Shown here: positions 15,101-21,680 of the stretch, one piece after another | How positions within the stretch are numbered: position 1 is the first letter of the stretch | How the letters are laid out: each line of letters begins with the position of its first letter | NCBI GenBank assembly: GCA_019314005.1 | Contig: JAFDAE010000001.1 | Span: forward strand, 1-45,102 | From: Deltaproteobacteria bacterium | GTDB lineage: Bacteria > Desulfobacterota > Desulfobacteria > C00003060 > C00003106 | Reading direction: 5' to 3' | Length of the DNA stretch: 45,102 nucleotides | Notes under the pieces: model-generated | The model's input: only the letters and a program-made list of their open reading frames with translations | Databases searched by the model: none | Told to the model about the DNA's origin: nothing | Made by a program: the position numbers and the translations under genes

Positions 15101-15233
15101 AAATATAACAAGTCACTGCAAAAGGACTTGCTGTTAGCGGTTTTGAATCGAACTGTCCGCGCTTAAACCAATTTTCCCACATGGGAAATATGGTCGGCTT
15201 TAATCCGCAAGCCCTTGAGTTCTAGCGTTCTAA
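15101..15233 (+). repeat. attC: attC site R7
   Basis: R'' AAATATAAC (15101-15109) is complementary to the cassette start at 14901. ACTGCAAAAGGACTTGC pairs with GCAAGCCCTTGAGT with two extra bases; R' is GTTCTAA (15227). It shares its left half with attC R11. Confidence 0.86.
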
Positions 15234-15442
15234 GGCTTCTCTATCCTATTTGCAGAAACTCTCATCGCCGACATTATGCTATCTACATCACAACTCGAAA
15301 CATCCGCAGCGAATATTATTTCCATGCATATTTTAAAGTTATGTCCGGCTAAGGCGCATCTCTTTAATTTGATGTGAAATTCATCAAGCTCATAACGGTC
15401 GTTTGCGCTCAATATTACGTCTAATTCTTTTAATGTCTCCAT
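15230..15442 (-). CDS. Cassette R8: hypothetical protein
   Basis: A 70-residue helical protein (METLKELDVILSANDRYEL at the start; CDVDSIMSAMRVSANRI near the end) with no recognised family. GAGGAGATGAT lies before the ATG. The stop TAG is in the R' core of attC R7. It shares its start-of-cassette sequence (GTTCTAAGGCTTC) with cassette R6, so the two share the same end type although their proteins are unrelated. Confidence 0.65.
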   Translation of the reverse strand: METLKELDVILSANDRYELDEFHIKLKRCALAGHNFKICMEIIFAADVSSCDVDSIMSAMRVSANRIEKP

Positions 15443-15462
15443 ATCATCTCCTCAATAAGCCC

Positions 15463-15555
15463 GCCTTAGAACCAGCGGGTCAACCAGACACCTAACGGTG
15501 TCTTTGAATTTCATAGTAGGCTTGGTTCAGGTGCTTGTTACCCTTTTCGTTATAC
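15463..15555 (+). repeat. attC: attC site R8
   Basis: R'' GCCTTAGAAC (15463-15472) is complementary over 10 bp to the cassette start at 15227; R' is GTTATAC (15549). It differs from attC R6 at only a few positions. Confidence 0.88.
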
Positions 15556-15556
15556 A

Positions 15557-15763
15557 TTAATCGTGATAACCATAAGGCTTTCCACAATTAATGCAAAATT
15601 CACTATCTGTTCCGTCAATAATTTCTCTATATCCTTTACCCTTGAAATGGAAACAAATTCCAACTTTCCATAGGTGATAATAATGTTTTACTTTGTAGTA
15701 ATATTTGGGGCCGTAATGACCTAAATAAATTCCCAACAAAATGTATAACAATTCATTCAACAT
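15557..15763 (-). CDS. Cassette R9: small membrane-anchored protein with CxxC
   Basis: A 68-residue protein with an apolar N-terminus (LLYILLGIYLGHYG), a tyrosine-rich basic middle and a C-terminal FCINCGKPYG knuckle resembling a half zinc ribbon. Its ATG lies within the attC loop after AAGGAGGAACGACTG. The stop TAA lies 8 bp beyond the R' core. Membrane attachment is inferred from composition; function unknown. Confidence 0.65.
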   Translation of the reverse strand: MLNELLYILLGIYLGHYGPKYYYKVKHYYHLWKVGICFHFKGKGYREIIDGTDSEFCINCGKPYGYHD

Positions 15764-15816
15764 CAGTCGTTCCTCCTTTGGACGGCTGCGCCGCCAGTTA
15801 ATTCAAGTCGTTATGT
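15740..15816 (+). repeat. attC: attC site R9
   Basis: R'' AATGTATAAC (15740-15749) is complementary over 10 bp to the cassette start at 15549. ATTCAAC pairs with GTTAAT leaving one extra C; R' is GTTATGT (15810). The loop contains a GGCTGCGCCGCC hairpin and the R9 ribosome site. Confidence 0.83.
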
Positions 15817-15827
15817 TTACTTTCCTC

Positions 15828-16004
15828 TCAATAGAACCATCCACTATAAGGAACTTCGTAAGGTTCTTTGCAAGGTTCTTCTCGTTTCGGTAGTGATTCC
15901 CTATCCATTTCCTTGAGCGGCTGGCTGCATATATCGTGATGAGGAATATTGTCTTCATCTGATTTATCACTTAGCGGGATCTTTATTTTTTTAGAAAAAC
16001 TCAT
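15828..16004 (-). CDS. Cassette R10: small hydrophilic hypothetical protein
   Basis: A 58-residue, highly charged protein starting MSFSKKIKIPLSDKSDEDN and ending EVPYSGWFY. No family recognised and probably flexible. AAGGAG lies 9 bases before the ATG at 16004. It occupies the cassette between R' at 15810 and the following attC, antisense to the cassette direction like its neighbours. The regular boundaries and ribosome site support a real gene despite the small size. Confidence 0.58.
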   Translation of the reverse strand: MSFSKKIKIPLSDKSDEDNIPHHDICSQPLKEMDRESLPKREEPCKEPYEVPYSGWFY

Positions 16005-16030
16005 CCTTTTTTCTCCTTTCTTCCACTGGC

Positions 16031-16123
16031 AAACATAAACAGCGGGTCAACGCAGACACCTAACGGTGTCTTTGAGTTTCATAGGTAACTTGGTTCAGGT
16101 GCTGGGTACCCTTTTCGTTAAAC
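16031..16123 (+). repeat. attC: attC site R10
   Basis: The body matches attC R6 and R8, but R'' reads AAACATAAAC with one extra A relative to the expected complement of the cassette start (15810). R' is a perfect GTTRRRY (GTTAAAC, 16117). Confidence 0.78.
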
Positions 16124-16339
16124 CCATTTCTTTTGAAAGGTCTGAGTCCTGTAGTAAGCTTTATTTCCACCGTCATAAACGACCATGCCAGGCTGAAGCT
16201 TTTTATACGCCGTGAAATCTCTTGTGGCAGTCGCTGGGCCTATCCCAAAAAAGTCCATAATTGCGCCTCTATTTACATAGCCGTATTCACCCAAAAGAAA
16301 ATCAATCATTCTCAATCTCTGTTCTATTGCGTATTTCAT
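16118..16339 (-). CDS. Cassette R11: winged-helix DNA-binding protein
   Basis: A 73-residue protein with the layout of the N-terminal helix-turn-helix found in WYL-type regulators: RLRMIDFLLGEYGYVNRGAI, MDFFGIGPATATRDF as recognition region, then MVVYDGGNKAYYRTQTF as the wing. It lacks any further domain, so it may act as a small repressor or anti-repressor. The stop TAA is formed by the R' core of attC R10. No strong ribosome site is visible (GAGGTTCCC only). Confidence 0.68.
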   Translation of the reverse strand: MKYAIEQRLRMIDFLLGEYGYVNRGAIMDFFGIGPATATRDFTAYKKLQPGMVVYDGGNKAYYRTQTFQKKWV

Positions 16340-16351
16340 GGGAACCTCAAA

Positions 16352-16483
16352 GGGTTTAACAAGTTACTGCAAAAGGACTTGCTGTTACCGGTTTTAAATT
16401 TCAGTTATTCGATATTTTCGAATAACTCAGCTAGAGTCAAGGCGTTGCTCTTAATCCGCAAGCCCTTAACTCCCACATTATGG
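16352..16483 (+). repeat. attC: attC site R11 (last of array, degenerate R')
   Basis: R'' GGGTTTAAC (16352-16360) is complementary to the cassette start GTTAAACCC (16117). ACTGCAAAAGGACTTGC pairs with GCAAGCCCTTAACT. The R' core reads ATTATGG (16477) instead of GTT, so the outer end of the array looks locked. The loop has a 10-bp perfect hairpin, CAGTTATTCG side against CGAATAACTC. Confidence 0.78.
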
Positions 16484-17275
16484 TCTCTGGTATTCAACTT
16501 TCACCCCCAACCTCTCCGCCATCTCTTTCAGTTTCTTCTTTGAAATCGACTTGCCATTAATAACGTTCGACACGTCCCTCGGATTGAAATTATGAGACGC
16601 TGCAAAAGCCGCCTGACTTGCGCACCCTTTCATCTTTTCAGATATAGCGACGGCCACCATTTCAACCGTTTCAGAAAATACTGAAACATTCCCTTTACCC
16701 GTTTCAGTATTTTCTGAAACAAATCGGCGGCAGAATTTCACCGCTGAAATCTCTGTCAACATTACAACGAAAAAGACCGCCGACAGCATCACGGCTACGG
16801 CATAAAGCCTCCATGACGCTTCAGCCTTTTCGGGTGCCGATATTTCTTTCCTGTAGTTCTTACGAGCGGTATTGAGGAGGGCTTGTGTCGGTTCAACACG
16901 GTCGGCAGATCGCTTATATTTCTTACTGTTCTCCTCATGTTTTTTAAGAGAGGCCTCCAGCTGTGCCATCTCATCCAGGTACGATGCGGCCATAACTGAA
17001 GACACTTTAACTTCTCCGATCTTTTCGAAAACGGGTGTTGATATCTGGTACCACGGACCGGCAATAAGAAGCGTTGCGATAACAACACGAACCTTTGGCA
17101 GCTGGTTGGTATACCAGTTCCAAAGCATGGCTCCATGCAGCGCGATCGAGAAGGCAATCCCACTGTAATAATCACCGGTGAATTCCTGCCAGAAGGGAAT
17201 GCTGTGGATCTGCATCAATCCAGTCGAGAGGATGATCACAACTATGGCCATCTTTTTATCAAGTGTTTTGTTCAT
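16478..17275 (-). CDS. Polytopic membrane protein with C-terminal HTH-like domain
   Basis: A 265-residue protein with four apolar spans (AIVVIILSTGLMQIHSIPFW; YSGIAFSIALHGAMLWNWY; VRVVIATLLIAGPWY; LYAVAVMLSAVFFVVMLTEI), a charged coiled region between the third and fourth, and a C-terminal segment (SQAAFAASHNFNPRDVSNVI, ISKKKLKEMAERLGV) that looks like a lambda-repressor-type helix-turn-helix. The ATG at 17275 follows AAAGGAATTGAT; a longer start at 17305 overlaps the methylase. Its TAA stop lies exactly at the degenerate outer end of the array, so the array abuts this gene. A membrane-tethered regulator is possible. Confidence 0.65.
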   Translation of the reverse strand: MNKTLDKKMAIVVIILSTGLMQIHSIPFWQEFTGDYYSGIAFSIALHGAMLWNWYTNQLPKVRVVIATLLIAGPWYQISTPVFEKIGEVKVSSVMAASYLDEMAQLEASLKKHEENSKKYKRSADRVEPTQALLNTARKNYRKEISAPEKAEASWRLYAVAVMLSAVFFVVMLTEISAVKFCRRFVSENTETGKGNVSVFSETVEMVAVAISEKMKGCASQAAFAASHNFNPRDVSNVINGKSISKKKLKEMAERLGVKVEYQRP

Positions 17276-17286
17276 ATCAATTCCTT

Positions 17287-18180
17287 TCAGGCAGTTTTCT
17301 GCCATAAATCACCCTGAGGATTAATGACAGCAGCCCATCTGTCTATCTGCTCAGGAGACAGATCTTTCTTCGTCATGATCAGTTCGTCTGCAGATCGAGA
17401 CCCGCCCTGGATGGAATTCTTCGAACCTCCCACAACTTCGTACTTCCACAACTCTTCAGGATAAAGCTCCCGTACTAAAGGATGATCATAAAAAGTACAG
17501 ATTACCGGCGCCGGCGTTCTGATCAGGAGGGAAGCAAGCTCCCTCTGCCGATCTTCTGTAAGGTTATCGCGATAATAGGCCGAAAAATCAGGGTAAGGAG
17601 GGTCTACAAAAAGGACAACGCCCTCTTTATGGCCGTACTTCTCTATGAGGACGACGAAGTCAAGGTTTTCCAGCACAGTATTCCGAAAGAATCGCCCAAA
17701 CTTCGCGAATGACTTTAATACGTTGTTATACTTATTGACCTCTTTCATGTAATCACAATCCTTGAATGATACGGCAAAACCTCCGGAGCGCACCTTTCCC
17801 CCGAAACAAAAGATATGCTTGTAAAAAGTCATTCTCGCCCTCTCAACAGGATCGTCGACCTCCTTGAAGCTATGTCCACCCTTCACATGTATTGCATGGT
17901 CTTCATTGAAAATCTGCCTCGATGCCGGCGTCCATTTAAGCTTTCTAAGAAGGGCCGCACGTTGCTTATCATCAGCCATAACCTTGAAGAGGTTTATGAA
18001 GTCGCAATTGATATCGTTATAGATTCGCCGATTGTATCCGCTGTGAATCGTAACGGCGCCGGAACCTCCAAAGACGTCGACGAGGCATGTCTTACCCGTA
18101 GCATGCAGCCGCTTGGAAATCTGACCAGCCAGCTTATACTTGCCGCCGATATAAGGTATGAAGTGTTGTTTTCTGCTCAT
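17287..18180 (-). CDS. dam: DNA adenine methylase (D12 class)
   Basis: A 297-residue N6-adenine methyltransferase of the MTase_D12 family. IPYIGGKYKLAGQI opens the fold, VDVFGGSGAV is the SAM-binding motif, and LFVDPPYPDF is the catalytic DPPY motif. Length and order match Dam-type phage enzymes. It probably protects phage DNA from host restriction or marks replication/packaging sites. It overlaps the HNH gene by 4 bp (ATGA-type), indicating translational coupling. Confidence 0.9.
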   Translation of the reverse strand: MSRKQHFIPYIGGKYKLAGQISKRLHATGKTCLVDVFGGSGAVTIHSGYNRRIYNDINCDFINLFKVMADDKQRAALLRKLKWTPASRQIFNEDHAIHVKGGHSFKEVDDPVERARMTFYKHIFCFGGKVRSGGFAVSFKDCDYMKEVNKYNNVLKSFAKFGRFFRNTVLENLDFVVLIEKYGHKEGVVLFVDPPYPDFSAYYRDNLTEDRQRELASLLIRTPAPVICTFYDHPLVRELYPEELWKYEVVGGSKNSIQGGSRSADELIMTKKDLSPEQIDRWAAVINPQGDLWQKTA

Positions 18181-18983
18181 ACTGCCGCCGCCTCTTTCTT
18201 TAAGCTCGATGCCTTCTGTGCCACTCTCGCAATCGCAATCGCCGACAATTTAAGCTCTCCTGCCAGGTCCCCGTAACTATTACGGTTAAGGTAAGCATTC
18301 ACAGCTCGGCTAATCAGCATCAAATTATCCTGCTCACAATTTTCTTTATCCCCATCCAGGAAGGTGAGCATGTGCCCTACAGGAAGAGATCCGTTTTCTT
18401 TTATCCAGAGGTAAAGATGTTTCAATTTCCACCTGGTCATCTGCCCTTTTACATAAGGATTAGGTTCGTTAATCTTCACTTCAACATAGCCGTCTTTTGT
18501 GATACGTTCGGAGCCTACCGGCTGCCAGTTGGGGGGCACAGTACCTTTTATGAAACTGCCGCTATTTGCAGAGGTCAAACCCTTAGTGCCTTTATTCCAG
18601 GAAACATGGCCTTTCCCGAAATGGCCATCTCTTCCGCAGTTAATACCTTGATTATGAACACAGGAAACTATCTGACTGACCCTTATTTCCGTCTTAAATT
18701 TTTTATTAAACTCGACAGTTAACTCATTACGACTGTATGTCTTATATTGCTCTTTAATAAAGCTCACCTGCTCCTTCGTGAAGAGTACTGACCTCTCACC
18801 TTTCACAAGTCCGGGCTTGCGGCCACAGGTGAACCCTCGGCTCGATAGTGCCGTCTTGATTGCCTTTTCGCTTTTATCCAGATCAAATTTCTCATTGAAC
18901 GCCTGGGTAAGCTCAGGTAGTCTTATTTCCTTGTACCCAAGGCAAAGAAAATACAGTTGCTCTTGTGAATAGATAAACCTCAC
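18177..18983 (-). CDS. HNH homing-type endonuclease
   Basis: A 268-residue protein. The N-terminal half has two related helical repeats (LPELTQAFNEKF and RNELTVEFNKKF) ending in recognisable DNA-binding motifs. The C-terminal half has the phage HNH layout: GHVSWNKGTKG, GTVPPNWQPVGSERITKDGY, LKHLYLWIKENGSLPVGHML and FLDGDKENCEQDNLMLISR. This is the family of free-standing HNH nucleases found in many siphoviruses. It is tightly packed between neighbouring genes (4-bp overlaps on both sides), so it looks domesticated rather than newly inserted. Confidence 0.85.
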   Translation of the reverse strand: MRFIYSQEQLYFLCLGYKEIRLPELTQAFNEKFDLDKSEKAIKTALSSRGFTCGRKPGLVKGERSVLFTKEQVSFIKEQYKTYSRNELTVEFNKKFKTEIRVSQIVSCVHNQGINCGRDGHFGKGHVSWNKGTKGLTSANSGSFIKGTVPPNWQPVGSERITKDGYVEVKINEPNPYVKGQMTRWKLKHLYLWIKENGSLPVGHMLTFLDGDKENCEQDNLMLISRAVNAYLNRNSYGDLAGELKLSAIAIARVAQKASSLKKEAAAV

Positions 18984-19459
18984 TTTGAGCTCTTATCTTC
19001 CAATTTTAAAAAATCCGCTATATTGCCCGGACTTACTGTCTTTATTACATCAAGGGTAAGCCTACCCGTGCTAATAACCTGCTTGCCTATCTCAGCTATA
19101 GCCCTTGACCTGTCTATCTCATTCTCTAACGCAGCACCTTCCAACGCTGGATCACTCAATCTCTTGAGTGAATCAAACAGGCTCTCATTTAATACAGATA
19201 GTCCATTACTCATAACAGCACCTCCTGAATTTGAATCATCATTCCCTTCAATCTCCAGTTCTTGTTCAACTGTATCACTACATTCATGACACTTCCTCTG
19301 TTCTTTAGTGAGACTCCGGATTCCTTCTCTATCAAACTGGTTCCTTATTGCCACAACACGAGTTCGGCACGTTTCAACCTCTATCTCCATATTAAAAGGT
19401 TTACAATACCTGGTAGGCACAACTTCAACTTTAACTATCGGTTCCACTTTTAGCCTCAC
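18980..19459 (-). CDS. Hypothetical protein with cysteine cluster
   Basis: A 159-residue protein of two parts. The N-terminal half holds YCKPF, VETCR and KCHEC (possible zinc site). The C-terminal half from MSNGLSVLNESLFDSLKRL through EIDRSRAIAEIGKQVISTG matches the layout of short phage proteins that can stand alone, so this may be a fusion or hold an internal start at 19213. It starts with GTG at 19459 (GAGGGAGA upstream), overlapping the ASCH gene by 29 bp. Function unknown. Confidence 0.62.
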   Translation of the reverse strand: MRLKVEPIVKVEVVPTRYCKPFNMEIEVETCRTRVVAIRNQFDREGIRSLTKEQRKCHECSDTVEQELEIEGNDDSNSGGAVMSNGLSVLNESLFDSLKRLSDPALEGAALENEIDRSRAIAEIGKQVISTGRLTLDVIKTVSPGNIADFLKLEDKSSK

Positions 19460-19811
19460 TCTCCCTCATATTGAAAAATCCTAGCCTGCCCTTACAGGCC
19501 TGATACTCCACCTCGATGGGGTCCTTCAGGACAAAACCTATTTCTCCGAAAAACCACTTACTATCCATCTCCTTAACGCAATCTACAATCTCCACGGATC
19601 CAACAAAACCGCCCCTGGGTAAACTATGCTGGTCAGGTGGCACGATGCCGAAGTTTTCCTCGATCCACCGGGCCCCTTCATAGTCATATTTCTTAGAGGC
19701 ATGCAGCATCACCCTCTCGCGGATCCCCGTCGACCAGGTTCTATTCTCTACATCCTTCCCGAGGTTAAATATGGCCCAGATCCAAGGCTGACGGATGCTA
19801 AGGGCTTTCAT
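19431..19811 (-). CDS. ASCH domain protein
   Basis: A 126-residue protein starting MKALSIRQPWIWAI, with KDVENRTWST and RERVMLHASKKYD: the conserved core of the ASCH domain, a PUA-like fold proposed to bind RNA or modified nucleotides. ASCH proteins occur in many phages and have suggested roles in RNA metabolism or nucleotide hydrolysis. GAGGAGTTGCTGCC lies before the ATG. It overlaps a 15-codon mini-frame by 4 bp. Confidence 0.82.
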   Translation of the reverse strand: MKALSIRQPWIWAIFNLGKDVENRTWSTGIRERVMLHASKKYDYEGARWIEENFGIVPPDQHSLPRGGFVGSVEIVDCVKEMDSKWFFGEIGFVLKDPIEVEYQACKGRLGFFNMRESEAKSGTDS

Positions 19812-19855
19812 GGCAGCAACTCCTCCTCAGCCCACTCGATCTTTGTCTTACTCAT
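19808..19855 (-). CDS. Mini-ORF, possible relic of a DUF5131/Gp37-like gene
   Basis: A 15-codon frame (MSKTKIEWAEEELLP) with GGGAG upstream, sharing an ATGA overlap with the ASCH start. Its first eight residues match the typical opening of phage DUF5131 (Gp37/Gp68) proteins. It could be a truncated remnant now acting as a leader peptide coupled to ASCH translation. Confidence 0.35.
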   Translation of the reverse strand: MSKTKIEWAEEELLP

Positions 19856-20118
19856 GATCTCCCTGTTCTTATCACTCTAAGGAAATCACAATCCAGATCT
19901 TCCGGAGACTCATTGGATGTAATCACACAAAATTCAGGATGTGCTTCTGCCGGCAACGCTCTAAGCTCAACCTCAATAAACGTTTCCAGATTATCCCCTT
20001 TGTCGTAATTATCAATGAATATAGCCTTATACCCTCTGGCTTTATATTCCCGACGCAAGCCATTAAGTATTAAACTCTTCCCTGATCCACTTGGCCCTGT
20101 AATCAATATCTTGTGCAT
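19852..20118 (-). CDS. Small P-loop ATP/GTP-binding protein
   Basis: An 88-residue protein with Walker A GPSGSGKS at residues 8-15 in the opening strand-loop-helix (MHKILITGPSGSGKSLIL) and a short IFIDNYD strand that may serve as Walker B. It is about half the size of a full kinase, so it may be a nucleotide-binding adaptor. AAAGGAGGTTTT precedes the ATG. It overlaps the mini-ORF by 4 bp. Substrate unknown. Confidence 0.72.
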   Translation of the reverse strand: MHKILITGPSGSGKSLILNGLRREYKARGYKAIFIDNYDKGDNLETFIEVELRALPAEAHPEFCVITSNESPEDLDCDFLRVIRTGRS

Positions 20119-20164
20119 AAAACCTCCTTTAATCCTGCCTGCCCCGTAGCCTTGCGGTATGGGG

Positions 20165-20593
20165 TCAAAAACCTACCCCAACCTGTCCATCCTTTGGCGG
20201 CAACCCATCTAAAGACATTTGCCCTGTTTTTACTGGCTCACCCTGAGTCTCTAACAGATTCTCCATCGCCTTAAAATACCTGTTATATATCTTATTCGTA
20301 ACGCTGCCCCATTCCCTTACTACCTCTTGATAAGACTCAAAATCCTTATCATTAAAAGAGGTCGATGCCTCACCTTCAAACCACATCTTGCCGAGCCGAT
20401 CAAGGAGCGTTTGTTCTTCCTGCTTCTGTTCCGGAACGTTATCGATGGCCCAGAGGTAATAGCCTGGCCGGGCTTCAATATCAAGCCCTGCTGCCTTAAG
20501 CTTTTCAATACCACCAGTCAACAGATCCATTATGGTCCGCTCTGTCTTCTTGAAATACCCCTCGTAGCTCTCTTTACCGCTCCACTCGTCCAT
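20165..20593 (-). CDS. Hypothetical early protein
   Basis: A 142-residue, mostly helical and acidic protein (MDEWSGKESYEGYFKKTE at the start, MSLDGLPPKDGQVGVGF at the end). No domain recognised. The C-terminal QMSLDGLPP motif is reminiscent of a short linear binding tail. Located in the early operon among DNA-metabolism genes. Confidence 0.6.
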   Translation of the reverse strand: MDEWSGKESYEGYFKKTERTIMDLLTGGIEKLKAAGLDIEARPGYYLWAIDNVPEQKQEEQTLLDRLGKMWFEGEASTSFNDKDFESYQEVVREWGSVTNKIYNRYFKAMENLLETQGEPVKTGQMSLDGLPPKDGQVGVGF

Positions 20594-20624
20594 AATTATC
20601 TCAATTCAACTTTAAATAAATATA

Positions 20625-20810
20625 CTATGTAGTTCCCTCAAAATATTTAACGAAATCTACGTTCATCTCACCTAAAACTTTAAACTGAATATCCGTTAAA
20701 TTAAATATTTTTTTACTTTGGTCGTAAGTAAGTGATCCGATTAATTTTGTTAATGCCTCGGCTTCTTCTGAATTCAACTCTAATGTAACCCCACTACCTT
20801 TTATTTTCAA
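20625..20810 (-). CDS. Small hypothetical protein
   Basis: A 61-residue protein beginning MKIKGSGVTLELNSEEAEAL, with predicted strand then helices. The TTG start at 20810 is chosen because AGGAGGAACTT lies directly upstream. No family recognised. Confidence 0.6.
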   Translation of the reverse strand: MKIKGSGVTLELNSEEAEALTKLIGSLTYDQSKKIFNLTDIQFKVLGEMNVDFVKYFEGTT

Positions 20811-20830
20811 AAGTTCCTCCTTTATTTAAA

Positions 20831-20888
20831 GTAGGGGCAATCCCTTGTGGTTGCCCTTCTCCAGGGCGGGCACGAGACCTGCCCCTAC
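20831..20888 (+). repeat. GTAGGGGC...GCCCCTAC interspersed repeat, copy A
   Basis: A 58-bp element with terminal inverted GTAGGGGC/GCCCCTAC and two internal hairpins (CAATCCCTTGTGGTTG and GGGCGGGCACGAGACCTGCCC). It is the reverse-complement match of the element at 28905-28962 with a handful of substitutions. It resembles REP/MITE-like repeats abundant in many environmental bacterial chromosomes, so it probably came from a host genome. Confidence 0.8.
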
Positions 20889-21026
20889 AATTTAAAATAT
20901 TTGTCGCTTAAAAAAAATGATGGGGGCCGTCGTGTAGCCACAACATAATGCACTTAATCTTGCAAGGCACCATTGCCTCAGGGTATGAGACCAAAACATC
21001 ATTGTCTTGAGCATCACCCCACCCCA

Positions 21027-21266
21027 TCAAAAAGGAATATCATCATCTGGTTTATCATCTTCCGGCGTCTCTTCCCCGGTGGACGGCTTCTCCTCCTCCA
21101 CGGTTGTCTCTTCAACTTCCTCTATCTTTTCCGCAACAGGCCGCAGCGGCTTTACCAGGTCGCCGTGATCATCCTCCTCGATCTGCATTGCCCCTTTGAT
21201 GCGGAAAAAGCCGGCCTCTTTAATATCGAAAGCAAGCTCTGGAGGGATACAAACCTTCAGGGGAGG
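21027..21266 (-). pseudogene. Detached C-terminal tail of the SSB-like gene
   Basis: In the same frame as the gene ending at 21267, the codons after its TAA read on as PPLKVCIPPELAFDIKEAG and end in an acidic tail DDKPDDDIPF before TGA at 21027. DDDIPF is the partner-binding tail of bacterial and phage SSB proteins. The TAA therefore splits one gene. Readthrough, a nonsense mutation (CAA to TAA) or a sequencing error are the options. Confidence 0.7.
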
Positions 21267-21680
21267 TTATTGGTCGCTTATTGATACCAGCGTCTGCCCT
21301 TCCGTCTTACCATCCTTAAAAGAGACAACGCGGCCCACAAGAACAAAGGTCATTCGGTTCTTACTGTGCTGGTCATTTTCCGGGTCCCAGGGCGCAATTT
21401 CTAATATATTCACGCTTGTTTTGGTGGCGTCATGACGTCCTATATATTGCCCCATCATTCCACGGGTATTCACAAGCTGGTCTACCTTGAACTTCTTCTT
21501 ATAATCAAGGGCCTTAGCCTCGCTCCAGACATTCAGGTATATCTTCACAGGCCCATATTTAAGACCCTGGCATCCTAGCTTTATTGATAGGTAATCCTTC
21601 TTTTTGGAAGTCTTTTTCATCGTCAGGGATAAGATCTTCCCCCAACCGTTCATAGCGTTATATGGTTTACATTTTTTCAC
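21267..21680 (-). CDS. ssb: SSB-like single-stranded DNA-binding protein, truncated
   Basis: A 137-residue OB-fold-like protein: DYLSIKLGCQGLKYGPVKIY, LNVWSEAKALDYKKKF and QLVNTRGMMGQYIGRHDATK give a strand-rich, basic core, followed by SVNILEIAPWDP. It ends at a TAA within SISDQ, and the missing acidic tail lies downstream in the same frame (to 21027). Identification as SSB rests mainly on that DDDIPF tail and on its place in the early replication operon. The GTG at 21680 follows AAGGAGACAAA; an ATG (MKKTSKKKD) at 21620 is an alternative. Confidence 0.62.
   Translation of the reverse strand: MKKCKPYNAMNGWGKILSLTMKKTSKKKDYLSIKLGCQGLKYGPVKIYLNVWSEAKALDYKKKFKVDQLVNTRGMMGQYIGRHDATKTSVNILEIAPWDPENDQHSKNRMTFVLVGRVVSFKDGKTEGQTLVSISDQ

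Larger units (their letters stand above)
11610..16483. mobile_element. Phage-borne integron: intI, attI and 11-cassette array
   Basis: The unit comprises the integrase (minus strand), attI (12676-12734) and eleven cassette units up to a degenerate last R' at 16477. Cassette boundaries are set by G/TT cores at 12731, 13278, 13646, 14009, 14295, 14582, 14901, 15227, 15549, 15810 and 16117. In ten units the cassette start is complementary over 7-10 bp to its own R'' box (imperfect in R3 and R10). attC polarity (extra base in the left arm) matches an array growing away from attI. Only the first cassette gene is in the usual orientation. Confidence 0.85.

Noticed and set aside
14921..15166. Plus-strand frame of 81 codons in cassette R7.
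   Set aside because: It is the shadow of a 57-codon minus-strand gene that has a GAGGTG ribosome site and a stop in the core, like all neighbouring cassettes.
12988..16483. Regularly spaced repeats as a CRISPR array.
   Set aside because: Repeats are 77-130 bp imperfect inverted structures with genes between them and complementary ends, not short identical repeats with equal spacers; no cas gene is present.
21267..21269. Genetic-code change with TAA read as Gln across the phage.
   Set aside because: Many other genes end at TAA in sensible places (terL, intI neighbours, cassettes), so global recoding is excluded.
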